A stretch of DNA of 18,201 bases from Desulfatitalea sp. (GTDB lineage: Bacteria; Desulfobacterota; Desulfobacteria; Desulfobacterales; Desulfosarcinaceae), in assembly GCA_013041835.1 (NCBI GenBank), contig JABDRH010000140.1, positions 1 through 18,201 of the forward strand. The letters are read 5' to 3'. How positions within the stretch are numbered: position 1 is the first letter of the stretch; the number at the start of each line of letters is the position of its first letter. Positions 1 to 6,626 of this stretch are shown piece by piece. The position numbers were made by a program, and so were the translations under genes. The notes beneath the pieces were generated by a model. The model saw nothing but the letters and a program-made list of their open reading frames with translations, had not been told where the DNA came from and ran no database searches.

Positions 1-2
1 GC

Positions 3-275
3 CCCAAAGAACTTAAGGCCTACCTGCTATACGTCCGCCAGGAGTCCAAAACCCATTTTGATGCCGGGCGTTCTTCGATGGATGCCTGTAAAAAAATCGA
101 TCTGGGGCCATATGCCGAGTGGACGGAACCCGAAAGGCTTTTCTTCAATGTTGAACGGGCCTATCGAGAGTTTCGGGGCCAAGCCTGGGACACGCCGGTG
201 GACCCCATTACTACTTTTGCAGGTGTTGGACAGTTGCGCAATTTTTATAAAAGCCGGTTACATGGAGGACAATAA
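3..275 (+). CDS. MBL-fold metallo-hydrolase, C-terminal part (5' end outside window)
   Basis: The reading frame is open from the first bases of the window and ends at TAA 273-275, giving the last 90 residues of a protein. The stretch with LGPYAEWTEPERLFFNVERA, followed by a short tail, resembles the C-terminal helical region found after the metal-binding core in many MBL-fold metallo-hydrolases. The metal-binding HxHxDH core would lie upstream and cannot be seen, so the family call rests on the tail alone. An ATG exists at 78 in this frame, but codons before it are open and coding-like, so it is internal. The gene is co-directional with the regulator downstream but 198 bp away, so it need not share a transcript with it. 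No substrate can be proposed. Confidence 0.6.
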   Translation, partial: PKELKAYLLYVRQESKTHFDAGRSSMDACKKIDLGPYAEWTEPERLFFNVERAYREFRGQAWDTPVDPITTFAGVGQLRNFYKSRLHGGQ

Positions 276-460
276 CAAATCCTCGACCCATATTTCCATA
301 AGCCAATACGATCAACGGTTATTTTATAAGCCGGCCAAACCCACTCCGATCAATCCGCAAGCGCCACTTTTCTATTGTAAAAGGGCTTGTGGTTAGAGGT
401 GCAAATCGGCTAAAAATAATATTTTCAAGGATTCTCCTGATTCTGCCCGCTACCATTCCG

Positions 461-469
461 AGGATAAGG
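461..469 (+). promoter_or_regulatory. Ribosome binding site of the AraC-family regulator
   Basis: AGGATAAGG sits 4 bases before the ATG at 474. It supports that start rather than the overlapping frame with an earlier start at 389. The rest of the 198-bp gap upstream (276-473) shows no gene, and I see no convincing promoter there. Confidence 0.5.
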
Positions 470-473
470 TCGT

Positions 474-1292
474 ATGCTTTTCCAGGAACACCAGCCACCA
501 TCGCGCTTGAAGCCTTATGTGAGATATTATTGGACATTACAGGTGAATTTGCCGCCGGTTTTGCAATCCAGCCAGCGATTGCTAACCGAAAGCTTTGAGT
601 TCATACTTAATATGGCGGCGCCGGTTGAAATCATCCATTGCGACGGCCAGATACGGTGCATATCAGCAACCGAGATCACCGGACCGATGAGCCGGCCTAT
701 GAGGATGAGGTTGACGGGTTCCGTCAATTTATTCGGGATTTGTTTTCGACCCGGTGGTGGTTACCCCTTCTTTAAATACCCGGCGCATGAATTGGTCAAC
801 CAGTCCGTCGATGTGGCGGATCTGTGCAGAACCCGGGAAGGCCAATTTGTCGAACAAATTCAGAATGACTGCCCGACAACCCCAACCCGCATCGAAGCCG
901 CCAACACCTATCTGATAAACTGCCTCGAATCCAATCTTCGTGATGACGACGTCACGCTAAAAGCCATCGAGATTATCGAAAGCTGCAAAGGCCGTATCAG
1001 CATTGCCCGACTCGCGCAAACCCTTGGCTTGAGCCATCGCCATCTTACGCGCAAATTCAAAGAGCGTATCGGCATGACCCCCAAACAGTTGTGCCGCAAC
1101 ATCCGATTCAAACAGGTTTACAAGCTCATTGAATCCTCATCTGATCATAACTGGGCTGATGCCGCCTTAACGTGCGGCTATTACGACCAGTCTCACTTTA
1201 TTAATGAGTTCAGGTGGTTCACTGGAAGAAGCCCGGACGCTTATTTTTGTTCCTCCCTTTGCAGCCCTGACTTTTTCACCGCCAATTTCTAA
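474..1292 (+). CDS. AraC-family transcriptional regulator with DUF6597-like N-terminal domain
   Basis: This 272-residue protein is predicted to bind DNA as a transcription factor. Residues about 1-115 resemble the DUF6597-type N-terminus: RLKPYVRYYWTLQ near residue 11, then a beta-rich stretch and FGICFRPGGGYPFF near residue 87. Residues about 160-258 form the double helix-turn-helix AraC domain. The first recognition region is ISIARLAQTLGLSHRHLTRK, and the second contains ADAALTCGYYDQSHFINEFR with the usual GRSPDAY ending. The length is typical of this subfamily. The ATG at 474 is chosen because of AGGATAAGG just upstream and because the N-terminal motif begins there. The gene next downstream, in the same direction, encodes a transglutaminase-like protein 211 bp away. 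A regulator-target pair is possible, but no operator is visible. The ligand is unknown. Confidence 0.88.
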   Translation: MLFQEHQPPSRLKPYVRYYWTLQVNLPPVLQSSQRLLTESFEFILNMAAPVEIIHCDGQIRCISATEITGPMSRPMRMRLTGSVNLFGICFRPGGGYPFFKYPAHELVNQSVDVADLCRTREGQFVEQIQNDCPTTPTRIEAANTYLINCLESNLRDDDVTLKAIEIIESCKGRISIARLAQTLGLSHRHLTRKFKERIGMTPKQLCRNIRFKQVYKLIESSSDHNWADAALTCGYYDQSHFINEFRWFTGRSPDAYFCSSLCSPDFFTANF

Positions 1293-1490
1293 GGCATTAT
1301 TTTATGCCGAGGCCCTTATTCCTTCCTATGTTTAATCCTGTCCAGTTTTTCCAATACGTATGATTGGTTCGGGCCTATTTTGCAGCGAGCGATGAACAGT
1401 AGACGACAAGTCGCCTTCTGTGAAACGCCGCTGCACGAAATGTGTCGCGGCCCACTGATAGCCCGATATTTTGCACAACGTATTTTTACC

Positions 1491-1498
1491 AAAGGAGG
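1491..1498 (+). promoter_or_regulatory. Strong Shine-Dalgarno site of the transglutaminase-like gene
   Basis: AAAGGAGG lies 5 bases before ATG 1504, close to the ideal anti-16S pairing. It fixes the start at 1504 rather than the in-frame ATG at 1471, which would put this site inside the coding sequence. Confidence 0.7.
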
Positions 1499-1503
1499 AA
1501 ATC

Positions 1504-2151
1504 ATGGAAAAGGCCTACCTTCAGAAAAGCGTTTATTGCGATTTCGACCACACTGCCGTCTCCAGTCTGGCCAGGGATCTCGCCAAGGATGAGCAGGGCC
1601 CGGCAAGAGTAACCGAAGCGGCGTTTAAATACATTCGCGACAACATTCGCTTCGGATTCGATCTTGTCCGGGTCAAGGCCTCCGAAACCCTGTCCAAGGG
1701 CTACGGCGTCTGCTACAATAAATCATTGCTGCTGGTGGCCCTCCTGCGAAGCAATAAAATACCGTCCCGAATGGCCTATTATCCCGTGAACCGCGAATTC
1801 ATGCGTCCGGCCATGGGAGAAGCCTGTCAAACCCTGACGGAATCGTTCAATCACTGTTTTACGCAAGTGTTGCTCAACGGTGAATGGATCGCAACGGATG
1901 CCACACTGGACACTGCAACATACCAGAAACTGTTTAAACCATTTCAGGTGTCCTGGGGAATTGATTGGAACGGCAAAGAAGACATGCAGCTATATACCGA
2001 ACACATCACCGGGCCGGTAGTGGTTATTGAAGATATTGACACGGCGATTCAAAAGGACATGGGCAATGTATTGCCGCCGCCGTCAGAGGCCGATGCGTTT
2101 TTCGGACCCGCCAATCAACAGATGTGGCAAGCCGTTGCTGCCGGGTCATGA
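1504..2151 (+). CDS. Transglutaminase-like cysteine protein
   Basis: This 215-residue protein has the order of motifs of the bacterial transglutaminase-like (papain-fold) superfamily. The nucleophile region is GYGVCYNKSLLL with Cys70, the histidine region is FNHCFTQVLLNGEW with His117, and Asp132 lies in IATDATLD. All three members of the Cys-His-Asp triad are present, so the protein may be catalytic, probably as a protease or amidase rather than a true cross-linking enzyme. No signal peptide or membrane segment is seen, so it should be cytoplasmic. The start at ATG 1504 is supported by AAAGGAGG five bases upstream. It is co-directional with the AraC-type regulator, separated by 211 bp. The substrate is unknown. 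Confidence 0.82.
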   Translation: MEKAYLQKSVYCDFDHTAVSSLARDLAKDEQGPARVTEAAFKYIRDNIRFGFDLVRVKASETLSKGYGVCYNKSLLLVALLRSNKIPSRMAYYPVNREFMRPAMGEACQTLTESFNHCFTQVLLNGEWIATDATLDTATYQKLFKPFQVSWGIDWNGKEDMQLYTEHITGPVVVIEDIDTAIQKDMGNVLPPPSEADAFFGPANQQMWQAVAAGS

Positions 2152-2314
2152 TTACCGGCTTTAACCGGGGACCAAAGACATTTTTATGCGCCGATCCATC
2201 TCACCCGGATGCGTTACAAAAATACAGAATATCTCGATATTCTTTAATTTCGGCGCGAGCCCTTAGTCGCCGTTAAGATCCCATGCGTCGGTCTGTAACG
2301 ATTATTCTTGTTTC

Positions 2315-2764
2315 TTGTATGAAGAAAATAATATTTCCCGACCTATAACTGTTTTTTCCGTGGAGGCATTCTCTCGACCGCTCATGCCCCTGGTGGAATA
2401 CACCCTCGATGAAGATGGCCGTATGATCGTACACAATGAGACGGCCGTATGGTACCGTTTTATAGATTTGACGCACCAGGCAGAGGCGCTTTTCCGATTC
2501 ATCGAACAGACCATAGAGACAGAACTCGCAGGCGAATTGGCGTTCATCGCCAACTATGACAAAACCAAAAAGGCGGTCCAGGAGATCGTGGACATGCCCG
2601 ATCGGCAAATAGATCTTTTCATTCGTTTCTACCTCCAAAACAATGGCCGGCTCTCTGCAAGGAAACGCGCGAGCCACTTTGATTTCCTGTCGGATGAAGA
2701 AATCGCCCACATGGAACAAGCCGTTCAATCTGCCTATGGTAACGCAACCCCAGGTGATGAATGA
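2315..2764 (+). pseudogene. Fic-family protein, C-terminal remnant
   Basis: The open frame encodes about 150 residues that match the region following the catalytic domain in a large group of Fic proteins: RPLMPLVEYTLDEDGRM, then the helical stretch ending DMPDRQIDLFIRF, QNNGRLSARKRASHF and LSDEEIAHMEQAV. That region carries a winged-helix-like domain. The Fic core with its HPFxxGNGR active-site loop is absent upstream, so AMP-transfer activity must be lost. The nominal start is a TTG without a good ribosome binding site, and recognisable homology starts only at about 2345. The 3' end overlaps an integrase remnant by 8 bp in another frame, which suggests a deletion join. Bases 2152-2314 upstream hold no recognisable Fic sequence. 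Confidence 0.75.
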
Positions 2765-2948
2765 CGACATCGACCTGGATGCCAAGCATCTGAGGGTACG
2801 GGCCAAGGGCAACGTGGTGCAGGTCAAGTTCATAAAGACCGACCTGCTGGTCGTTCAGCGCGCCTTGGGCCACCGGGACATCTCGACCACCCGGATCTAT
2901 ACTTACCTTGTGGGCGGCCGACTGGAAGAAGCCCTCGAACGGATTTAG
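2757..2948 (+). pseudogene. Tyrosine recombinase (phage-type integrase), internally deleted remnant
   Basis: Two pieces of a tyrosine recombinase catalytic domain are fused in frame. The first, DIDLDAKHLRVRAKGN, matches the start of the catalytic domain, normally followed by the first conserved Arg region. The second, VVQRALGHRDISTTRIYTYL, is the C-terminal box with the conserved GH and the nucleophilic Tyr in IYTYL, followed by a short tail ending at TAG 2948. The section between them, including the HxxR box, is missing. Fewer than 65 residues remain, so it cannot be an active recombinase. It overlaps the Fic remnant and is followed 23 bp later by a terminator-like hairpin. Its presence marks this region as a former integration site. 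Confidence 0.75.
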
Positions 2949-2971
2949 CCCGACCCCCACCGGTGGATATC

Positions 2972-2999
2972 GCAAGCGGCCCTTGACCGGGCCGCTTGC
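2972..2999 (+). terminator. GC-rich hairpin, terminator-like
   Basis: A perfect 11-bp inverted repeat, GCAAGCGGCCC (2972-2982) and GGGCCGCTTGC (2989-2999), encloses a 6-base loop. It follows the integrase remnant stop by 23 bp and leads into TTGTTGT, a weak T-tract. It could be the old terminator of the integrase gene. Its 3' arm overlaps the proposed -35 box of the toxin-antitoxin promoter. Confidence 0.6.
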
Positions 3000-3023
3000 T
3001 TGTTGTATCTTTGTGTCTACAAT
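2996..3023 (+). promoter_or_regulatory. Candidate sigma-70 promoter of the antitoxin-Doc operon
   Basis: TTGCTT (2996-3001) and TACAAT (3018-3023) are separated by 16 bases, and the antitoxin ATG follows 28 bases later. The segment after the -10 box contains a short direct repeat GCTAA-c-GCTAA (3026-3036), a possible operator for autoregulation by the AbrB-type antitoxin. Assignment is by consensus only. Confidence 0.45.
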
Positions 3024-3051
3024 GTGCTAACGCTAATGGGAGGTCCGAGCC

Positions 3052-3279
3052 ATGATCAAGACCCTGACGAAACACGGAAACAGCTTGGCACTGGTGATCG
3101 AAAAGCCGGTGCTGGAACTGATTGGTGCGGACGCCGATACACCGTTCGATATTTCCACCGACGGCCAGGTCCTCATTCTCAGCCCGGTGAAAGATACCGG
3201 TCGTCGGAAAACCTTCAAGGCGGCTCTCGACAAGGTGAACACCAGGTACCCGAAGGCCTTGAAAAAGCTGGCGGAATAA
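3052..3279 (+). CDS. AbrB/MazE/SpoVT-family antitoxin
   Basis: This 75-residue protein starts MIKTLTKHGNSLALVIEK, the swapped-hairpin AbrB DNA-binding signature in which 'GNSLA' forms the turn, followed by the short second strand pair ending ISTDGQVLILSPV. The C-terminal 30 residues (rich in Lys and Arg) would wrap and neutralise the toxin. Role: DNA-binding antitoxin that represses its own operon and blocks the Doc toxin encoded next. GGGAGG (3038-3043) is a good ribosome binding site for ATG 3052. The toxin gene begins 4 bp after this stop, typical of a type II toxin-antitoxin operon. The frame is intact with no frameshift, unlike most neighbouring modules. The toxin's usual partner in phage P1 is Phd, so an AbrB-type partner is a module swap. 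Confidence 0.88.
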   Translation: MIKTLTKHGNSLALVIEKPVLELIGADADTPFDISTDGQVLILSPVKDTGRRKTFKAALDKVNTRYPKALKKLAE

Positions 3280-3282
3280 CCG

Positions 3283-3672
3283 GTGGATCCTGTCTTCCTC
3301 AGCCTGAGCGAAGTCCTGGAAATTCACCAGGACCAGATTACCCGTTACGGTGGTGCCGCCGGCATCCGGGATATCGAGCTGCTCAAATCCGCTCTCGGCA
3401 TGCCGCCGGCTACCTATGGTGGCCAGTTCCTGCACACGGACATTTACGAAATGACCGCAGCCTACCTGTTCCATCTGGTCAAGAACCATCCCTTCATCGA
3501 TGGCAACAAGCGCGTCGGTGCAGCTACTGCACTCATCTTTCTCTACCTGAACGGATTTGACTTCGACGCCCCCGAGGATGACCTCGCCGATATGGTGCTG
3601 GCCGTGGCTCGGGGCGATCTCGACAAAGCCGACGTGGTTGTGTTTATCCGGCGCCACACTCAACCTGCCTGA
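3283..3672 (+). CDS. doc: Doc-type Fic-fold toxin (death on curing)
   Basis: This 129-residue protein has the size and layout of Doc toxins. The active-site loop is HPFIDGNKR (residues 69-77), with the invariant His69, an acidic Asp73 and Lys76 in place of the second Gly of true AMPylating Fic enzymes. The N-terminal helix region contains the 'GIRDIELLKSAL' stretch typical of the family. Established family knowledge: P1 Doc phosphorylates elongation factor EF-Tu and stops translation. By homology this protein should do the same in the cytoplasm unless bound by its antitoxin. The start is GTG 3283, four bases after the antitoxin stop, implying translational coupling. The N-terminus reads MDPVFLSLSEVLEIH, as expected for a complete protein. 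Nothing suggests inactivation. Confidence 0.9.
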   Translation: MDPVFLSLSEVLEIHQDQITRYGGAAGIRDIELLKSALGMPPATYGGQFLHTDIYEMTAAYLFHLVKNHPFIDGNKRVGAATALIFLYLNGFDFDAPEDDLADMVLAVARGDLDKADVVVFIRRHTQPA

Positions 3673-3679
3673 TCTTTTC

Positions 3680-3958
3680 CCGGCTTCGAAAGAGAAATCT
3701 TTCGCAATCAAAATTTCCTGGAAGAAAGAGTTCCTTGCACTGTTGAGCGATGATGCTGCGCGTGATCTGGAGGATATCTACGATTACATTGAATTACACG
3801 ACTCAAGAGCAAAAGCGAATCTCGTTCTGGAGCGTATCGAAAAAGCATTCAGCAGCCTGCCTGAAAAGCCTGAACACGGGTTTTGCCCGCGAGAATTGAT
3901 TGCTTTTGGGCTGCGGGAATTTTGCCAGGTCTTCTTTAACCCTGCCGTGGATTCGTGA
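3680..3958 (+). pseudogene. RelE/ParE-family toxin, truncated remnant
   Basis: The frame carries LLSDDAARDLEDIYDYIE and then KANLVLERIEKAFSSLPEKP, the helical hairpin of ParE-like toxins, followed by a strand with ELIAFGLREFCQVFF. In the family this strand continues with a residue pattern like 'PYRIIYRV'. Here it breaks off to NPAVDS and a stop at 3958, so the final strands and C-terminal catalytic or binding residues are missing. There is no ATG at the expected N-terminus; the frame simply opens from upstream sequence. Its normal antitoxin partner is not found. It starts right after the Doc gene, and its broken end joins an AbiEi-like remnant on the other strand. Confidence 0.7.
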
Positions 3959-4135
3959 TCTTTCGTTTGCGTTTGCCCATTTCAAGCCGGAATCCCATTT
4001 CTTTAAGATCCCAAAAATCCAATCGACCGTTCCCAGGGCCACATCGGTTCGATCGGCGATCTGCCGATAAGGCCATTCGCCGGAAAATACCCTTGCCGAC
4101 TGTTTTAAATTCAGAAACAAAGTCGGCCTTGACAC
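3955..4135 (-). pseudogene. AbiEi-like (type IV) antitoxin, winged-helix remnant with frameshift
   Basis: Read on the minus strand, one frame gives PYRQIADRTDVALGTVDWIF. The adjacent frame continues with DLKEMGFRLEMGKRKRKI. Joined, they form a helix-turn-helix of the kind seen in AbiEi-family antitoxins (pattern 'IA..AGVALGTVGWV..DLK..GFL'). The junction is in the run TTTTGGGATC on the minus strand (about 4010), and adding one G would restore the frame, so a single-base deletion is likely. The rest of the protein is missing on both sides. It converges with the truncated ParE-like remnant. The family call is from pattern recognition of a short segment. Confidence 0.5.
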
Positions 4136-4161
4136 TGTAATAGAAGCGATCCGTTTTTACC

Positions 4162-4257
4162 GTGAGCGGAAAAAATAAAGTTGACGACCTTATGAGGTAT
4201 GCTAGTATCTGCAGAGTGAATAAAACCATGCGACCCTACATTGAGGCAATCCAATAA
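4162..4257 (+). pseudogene. Short unrecognised coding remnant
   Basis: An open frame from GTG 4162 to TAA 4255-4257 (31 residues) contains VDDLMRYASICRVNKTMRPY, an amphipathic pattern that looks like the C-terminal end of a real protein rather than random translation. The frame is open only from 4144, so nothing more is preserved. I do not recognise the family with confidence. The same bases also contain TTGACG (4181-4186) and TAGTAT (4203-4208) with 16 bases between them, a good sigma-70 match, so the segment may instead be a promoter with chance coding character. Confidence 0.25.
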
Positions 4258-4606
4258 CTTAATTATTGCGCCAAAAAAAGGGTTGTTTTTTTAAAGCCTT
4301 GTATTTTGCGCCTTTAAGGCCGGAAGCTGTTGCAGAAGCCTGGTAATTAAGGATTCAGATAAAAGACCTTCCTGCAGCGCATCCACGCTTCGATCACATA
4401 TTGTTGGATCGGAACCAACAATTTTTTAGGATCACAGGAAGGTCTGAAAAAAACATATCATCGCGTGCCATTGTTGTAAACGAATAAATCGTATCATAAC
4501 AGAAAATTCTGAACAGCAACGGTATCAAACTGTAAAGTAAAATCACTCAACATGGCTTTTCAAATCCAGTTATTGAGGTGATTATGACCTACAGTGAGAT
4601 TAACCA
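4258..4606. other. Gene-free stretch before the IS4-family transposase
   Basis: No coding sequence is recognisable in these 349 bp. The sequence is AT-rich with runs such as CCAAAAAAAGGG and GTTTTTTTAAA, and contains the nested hairpin at 4364-4445 and the proposed left end of the insertion sequence at about 4521. A 26-codon frame from ATG 4584 overlaps the transposase start and is not a recognisable protein. Confidence 0.5.
4364..4445. repeat. Nested inverted repeat (82 bp) capable of a long hairpin
   Basis: An outer perfect 11-bp inverted repeat AGACCTTCCTG (4364-4374) and CAGGAAGGTCT (4435-4445) encloses an inner perfect 8-bp repeat ATTGTTGG (4400-4407) and CCAACAAT (4415-4422) with a 7-base loop. 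Single GATC sites flank the inner stem. It lies in an otherwise gene-free stretch of about 350 bp (4258-4606) in front of the IS4-family transposase. The arms do not match the ends I can see for that element. It has no T-tract, so it is not a standard terminator. It might be a miniature element, a REP-like palindrome or the end of a lost insertion sequence. Confidence 0.6.
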
Positions 4607-5876
4607 TTGGCTCAAACGTCAAATAATAGTACCCAAAGGCTTCAAACCGTATGCTTTGGATTAATTTTATTCTCGATGATTTCAGTTCGAAAGCACTCAC
4701 TGAAAGCTGCCGGTCAGTTGGTCGGTATACACAGTTCGCAATTTAGCCGGTTTTTGTTAAATCATCTGAATTTGGCGAAGGCCTCTTTGTCTCAGTTGTC
4801 TTGCAAACAGTCAAAAATATTGTCAAAAAGAATGACTTTCTTGGCAAATAAAAAACTATCCTGGAAAATAGCGATCATTATCGATAGTACCTTGCAGACG
4901 CGATTTAACAGACATAGCGATAATGTGAAACGTTTTAACCATGGCGCAGGATTTGTCATTGGCCATCAGTGGACCAATATTGTTTTGTACATCAATGGCC
5001 AAATGATACCTTTACCGCCAATCCCTTTTTACAGCAAACGGTATTGCCGTTTGAATAAAATCCGACACGAAACGGAAAACGTGCTGGTATGTAAATATCA
5101 GTTCAGAGACTGAACCTTGAACAATACATCGGAGCCCATGATCCAAAACATGTCGTCGTGCTTGCTGACAGTGGTTATGACACCAAGGACATAGAAAGAA
5201 CTGTTTCACGGAAAAAGTGGCGCTACATCATCGCCCTGAAGAAAAAAAGAGCGGTTAAGACCATACGTGTATTTGAAACAACGACCAAGTCGAAAGGGTG
5301 GATTCAAGTTGCCACCTTTTTTAAAAATTATCGTTGCCTCAAGTGGAGCACTGTTCGTGTACCAGTGAACAGTACCAGAAAAAAGCGAATGGAATTTCGC
5401 GTTAGACAAATCACAGGTTATTTGCGCGATGTTGGCAAAACTCAACTGATTTGTTCGGAATTTAAAAAGCGTCCTCAAGGTCGCAAAAAGTACTTGGCGT
5501 GCAACGATCTGAAGGCCACTTCAAGACAAATCCTTATCGGGTATCGGCTTCGGTGGGCGATAGAAATTTTTCATAAACATATCAAGATGTTTTTGGGATT
5601 TGAAGATATCGCCACAAAGCAGTTTGCCGCTGTTGAGTCGCATGTTCACTGGATTTATTGTGCCTACATTCTGATGAATTCGCTCCCGGTTCCGGGTGTC
5701 GAGAAAAACGACTCAATCGCGCAGAAGCAAGCAGCGATAACCCGCATTGTTGATCTTCGTGAACAATCCCGTGTCAGGCAGCTATTAACAAGGTTTAACG
5801 GAGTCGACGTGTATAAAAAGCAGTTAGATGAGGCACTTTCGATGACATAGTCCCGATAAATCACTATTGATACCTG
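4519..5876 (+). mobile_element. IS4-family insertion sequence (decayed)
   Basis: The element is defined by its transposase. Proposed ends are the inverted match GGTATCAA (4521-4528) and TTGATACC (5867-5874), each just outside the coding region. They would give an element of about 1.36 kb, normal for the IS4 family. The inverted match is short, and no clear target-site duplication is seen next to it, so the boundaries are uncertain. It sits between toxin-antitoxin remnants and a truncated RAYT gene, and its insertion may have broken the latter. Confidence 0.45.
4607..5850 (+). pseudogene. IS4-family DDE transposase, frameshifted
   Basis: The transposase is split into two frames. The first part runs to TGA 5113 and has the first catalytic Asp in IIIDSTLQTR (about 4883). 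The second part is in the next frame, begins to make sense by about 5100 (LNLEQYIGAHDPKHVVVLAD) and has the second Asp at 5167 in VLADSGYDTKD. It also has the complete YREK signature of the family (Tyr at 5542, Arg, Glu at 5563-5565, Lys) in GYRLRWAIEIFHKHIK. All three catalytic residues therefore survive, but one frameshift near 5085-5113 separates them. No slippery heptamer of the A6G type is visible there, so programmed frameshifting is unlikely. The start is unclear: TTG 4607 or ATG 4676. Confidence 0.8.
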
Positions 5877-6016
5877 TTTATGTAGAGTTCGCCTTTTTTC
5901 GCGCAACTAATAAGTATAAATCTATAGTCGTCTATGAATATGCTGTGCCGCTCGATGCCGCGTTCAATGATATGATGCAAAGCACCGGTTGCATCTATGT
6001 GGGCTTTTCGTAGCAT
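5864..6016 (-). pseudogene. REP-associated tyrosine transposase (RAYT, Y1/IS200-like), N-terminal remnant
   Basis: From ATG 6016 the minus strand reads MLRKAHIDATGALHHIIERG followed by IERHSIFIDDY. This is the N-terminal strand and helix of the large Y1_Tnp group often called REP-associated transposases. Homology stops after about 33 residues, and the remaining 17 residues up to the stop look unrelated. The HUH motif and catalytic Tyr are missing. The break lies about 40 bp from the proposed right end of the IS4-family element, so that insertion, or a deletion starting from it, may have removed the rest. Bases 6017-6158 beyond it show nothing recognisable. Confidence 0.65.
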
Positions 6017-6158
6017 CACAGAAGCGTAACAAGTCGGTGTTTGTGTATCAGTATAAAGTTGATGAGTTAGGGGCGGGCACAATTACCCGTGTTTTGGCGT
6101 TCTTTAATTGCCTATTACAATTGGGCTAAAACCCTAGTTTAATGTGTTTTGGGTTGTG

Positions 6159-6608
6159 TTATGGGTTTTTTAATCTCTTGATTTTGTCTAAAACTGTATT
6201 GAGATACGTTGGGTCACCTATCCGTTTACTAAAAGCACCTATAGCGACAACTACTACTGATAGAACTTCTCTTATCGTTGGACTTCGACCTAAATCACTT
6301 TGATAATTATTAATGATTTGCTGGATATTCTCTTTCATTCGTTGTTGTATTTGCTCTTTTATTTCATCAGGAAGTTCGGTGATAGCTCTATAAGTCAGAG
6401 TGTTATTTATGATTCTCTCTGCTTTTTGTTGTTCTATCAGCGGATCTTTATGTAGTAAATCCTCTGTCAGGCTTAGAAGTGTTTCTATATGGGTCATAGA
6501 TATCGATATGTCAAGCTCATCGAAAATTTGTTTTAAAAATCGAGTAGTGCTATCTAACACGGAGTCAGCGATTAGCAAATCGCTATTCTCAATTTTGAAC
6601 CATCCCAT
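6159..6608 (-). CDS. Hypothetical protein; candidate immunity partner of the upstream nuclease-like protein
   Basis: I do not recognise this 149-residue protein. It is predicted to be almost entirely helical. Residues about 15-75 contain TTRFLKQIFDELDISIS and THIETLLSLTEDLLHK. A middle part has many Gln, Glu and Lys residues, and a mildly hydrophobic helix lies near residues 115-128 (REVLSVVVVAIGAF). No signal peptide or clear membrane anchor is present. Start ATG 6608 is preceded by AAAGGGGAC and lies 18 bp after the stop of the nuclease-like gene, so the two should be on one transcript. Base composition is clearly AT-rich, like its partner and unlike the injection-system genes. Small acidic helical proteins right behind a toxin gene are often immunity proteins; that role is inferred from position only. 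Confidence 0.6.
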   Translation of the reverse strand: MGWFKIENSDLLIADSVLDSTTRFLKQIFDELDISISMTHIETLLSLTEDLLHKDPLIEQQKAERIINNTLTYRAITELPDEIKEQIQQRMKENIQQIINNYQSDLGRSPTIREVLSVVVVAIGAFSKRIGDPTYLNTVLDKIKRLKNP

Positions 6609-6626
6609 ATTTGTCCCCTTTCAATA

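Noticed and set aside
1293..1330. Short hairpin GGCAT/ATGCC after the AraC-family gene as terminator
   Set aside because: The stem is only 5 bp and no T-run follows directly, so support is too weak.
2315..2764. Fic remnant as an antitoxin or other intact small gene
   Set aside because: The sequence matches only the C-terminal region of larger Fic proteins, begins at a TTG without a ribosome binding site and lacks the catalytic loop.
5085..5113. Programmed -1 frameshift in the IS4-family transposase
   Set aside because: No slippery heptamer or downstream stem is visible, and IS4-family transposases are normally made from one frame. Decay or sequencing error is simpler.
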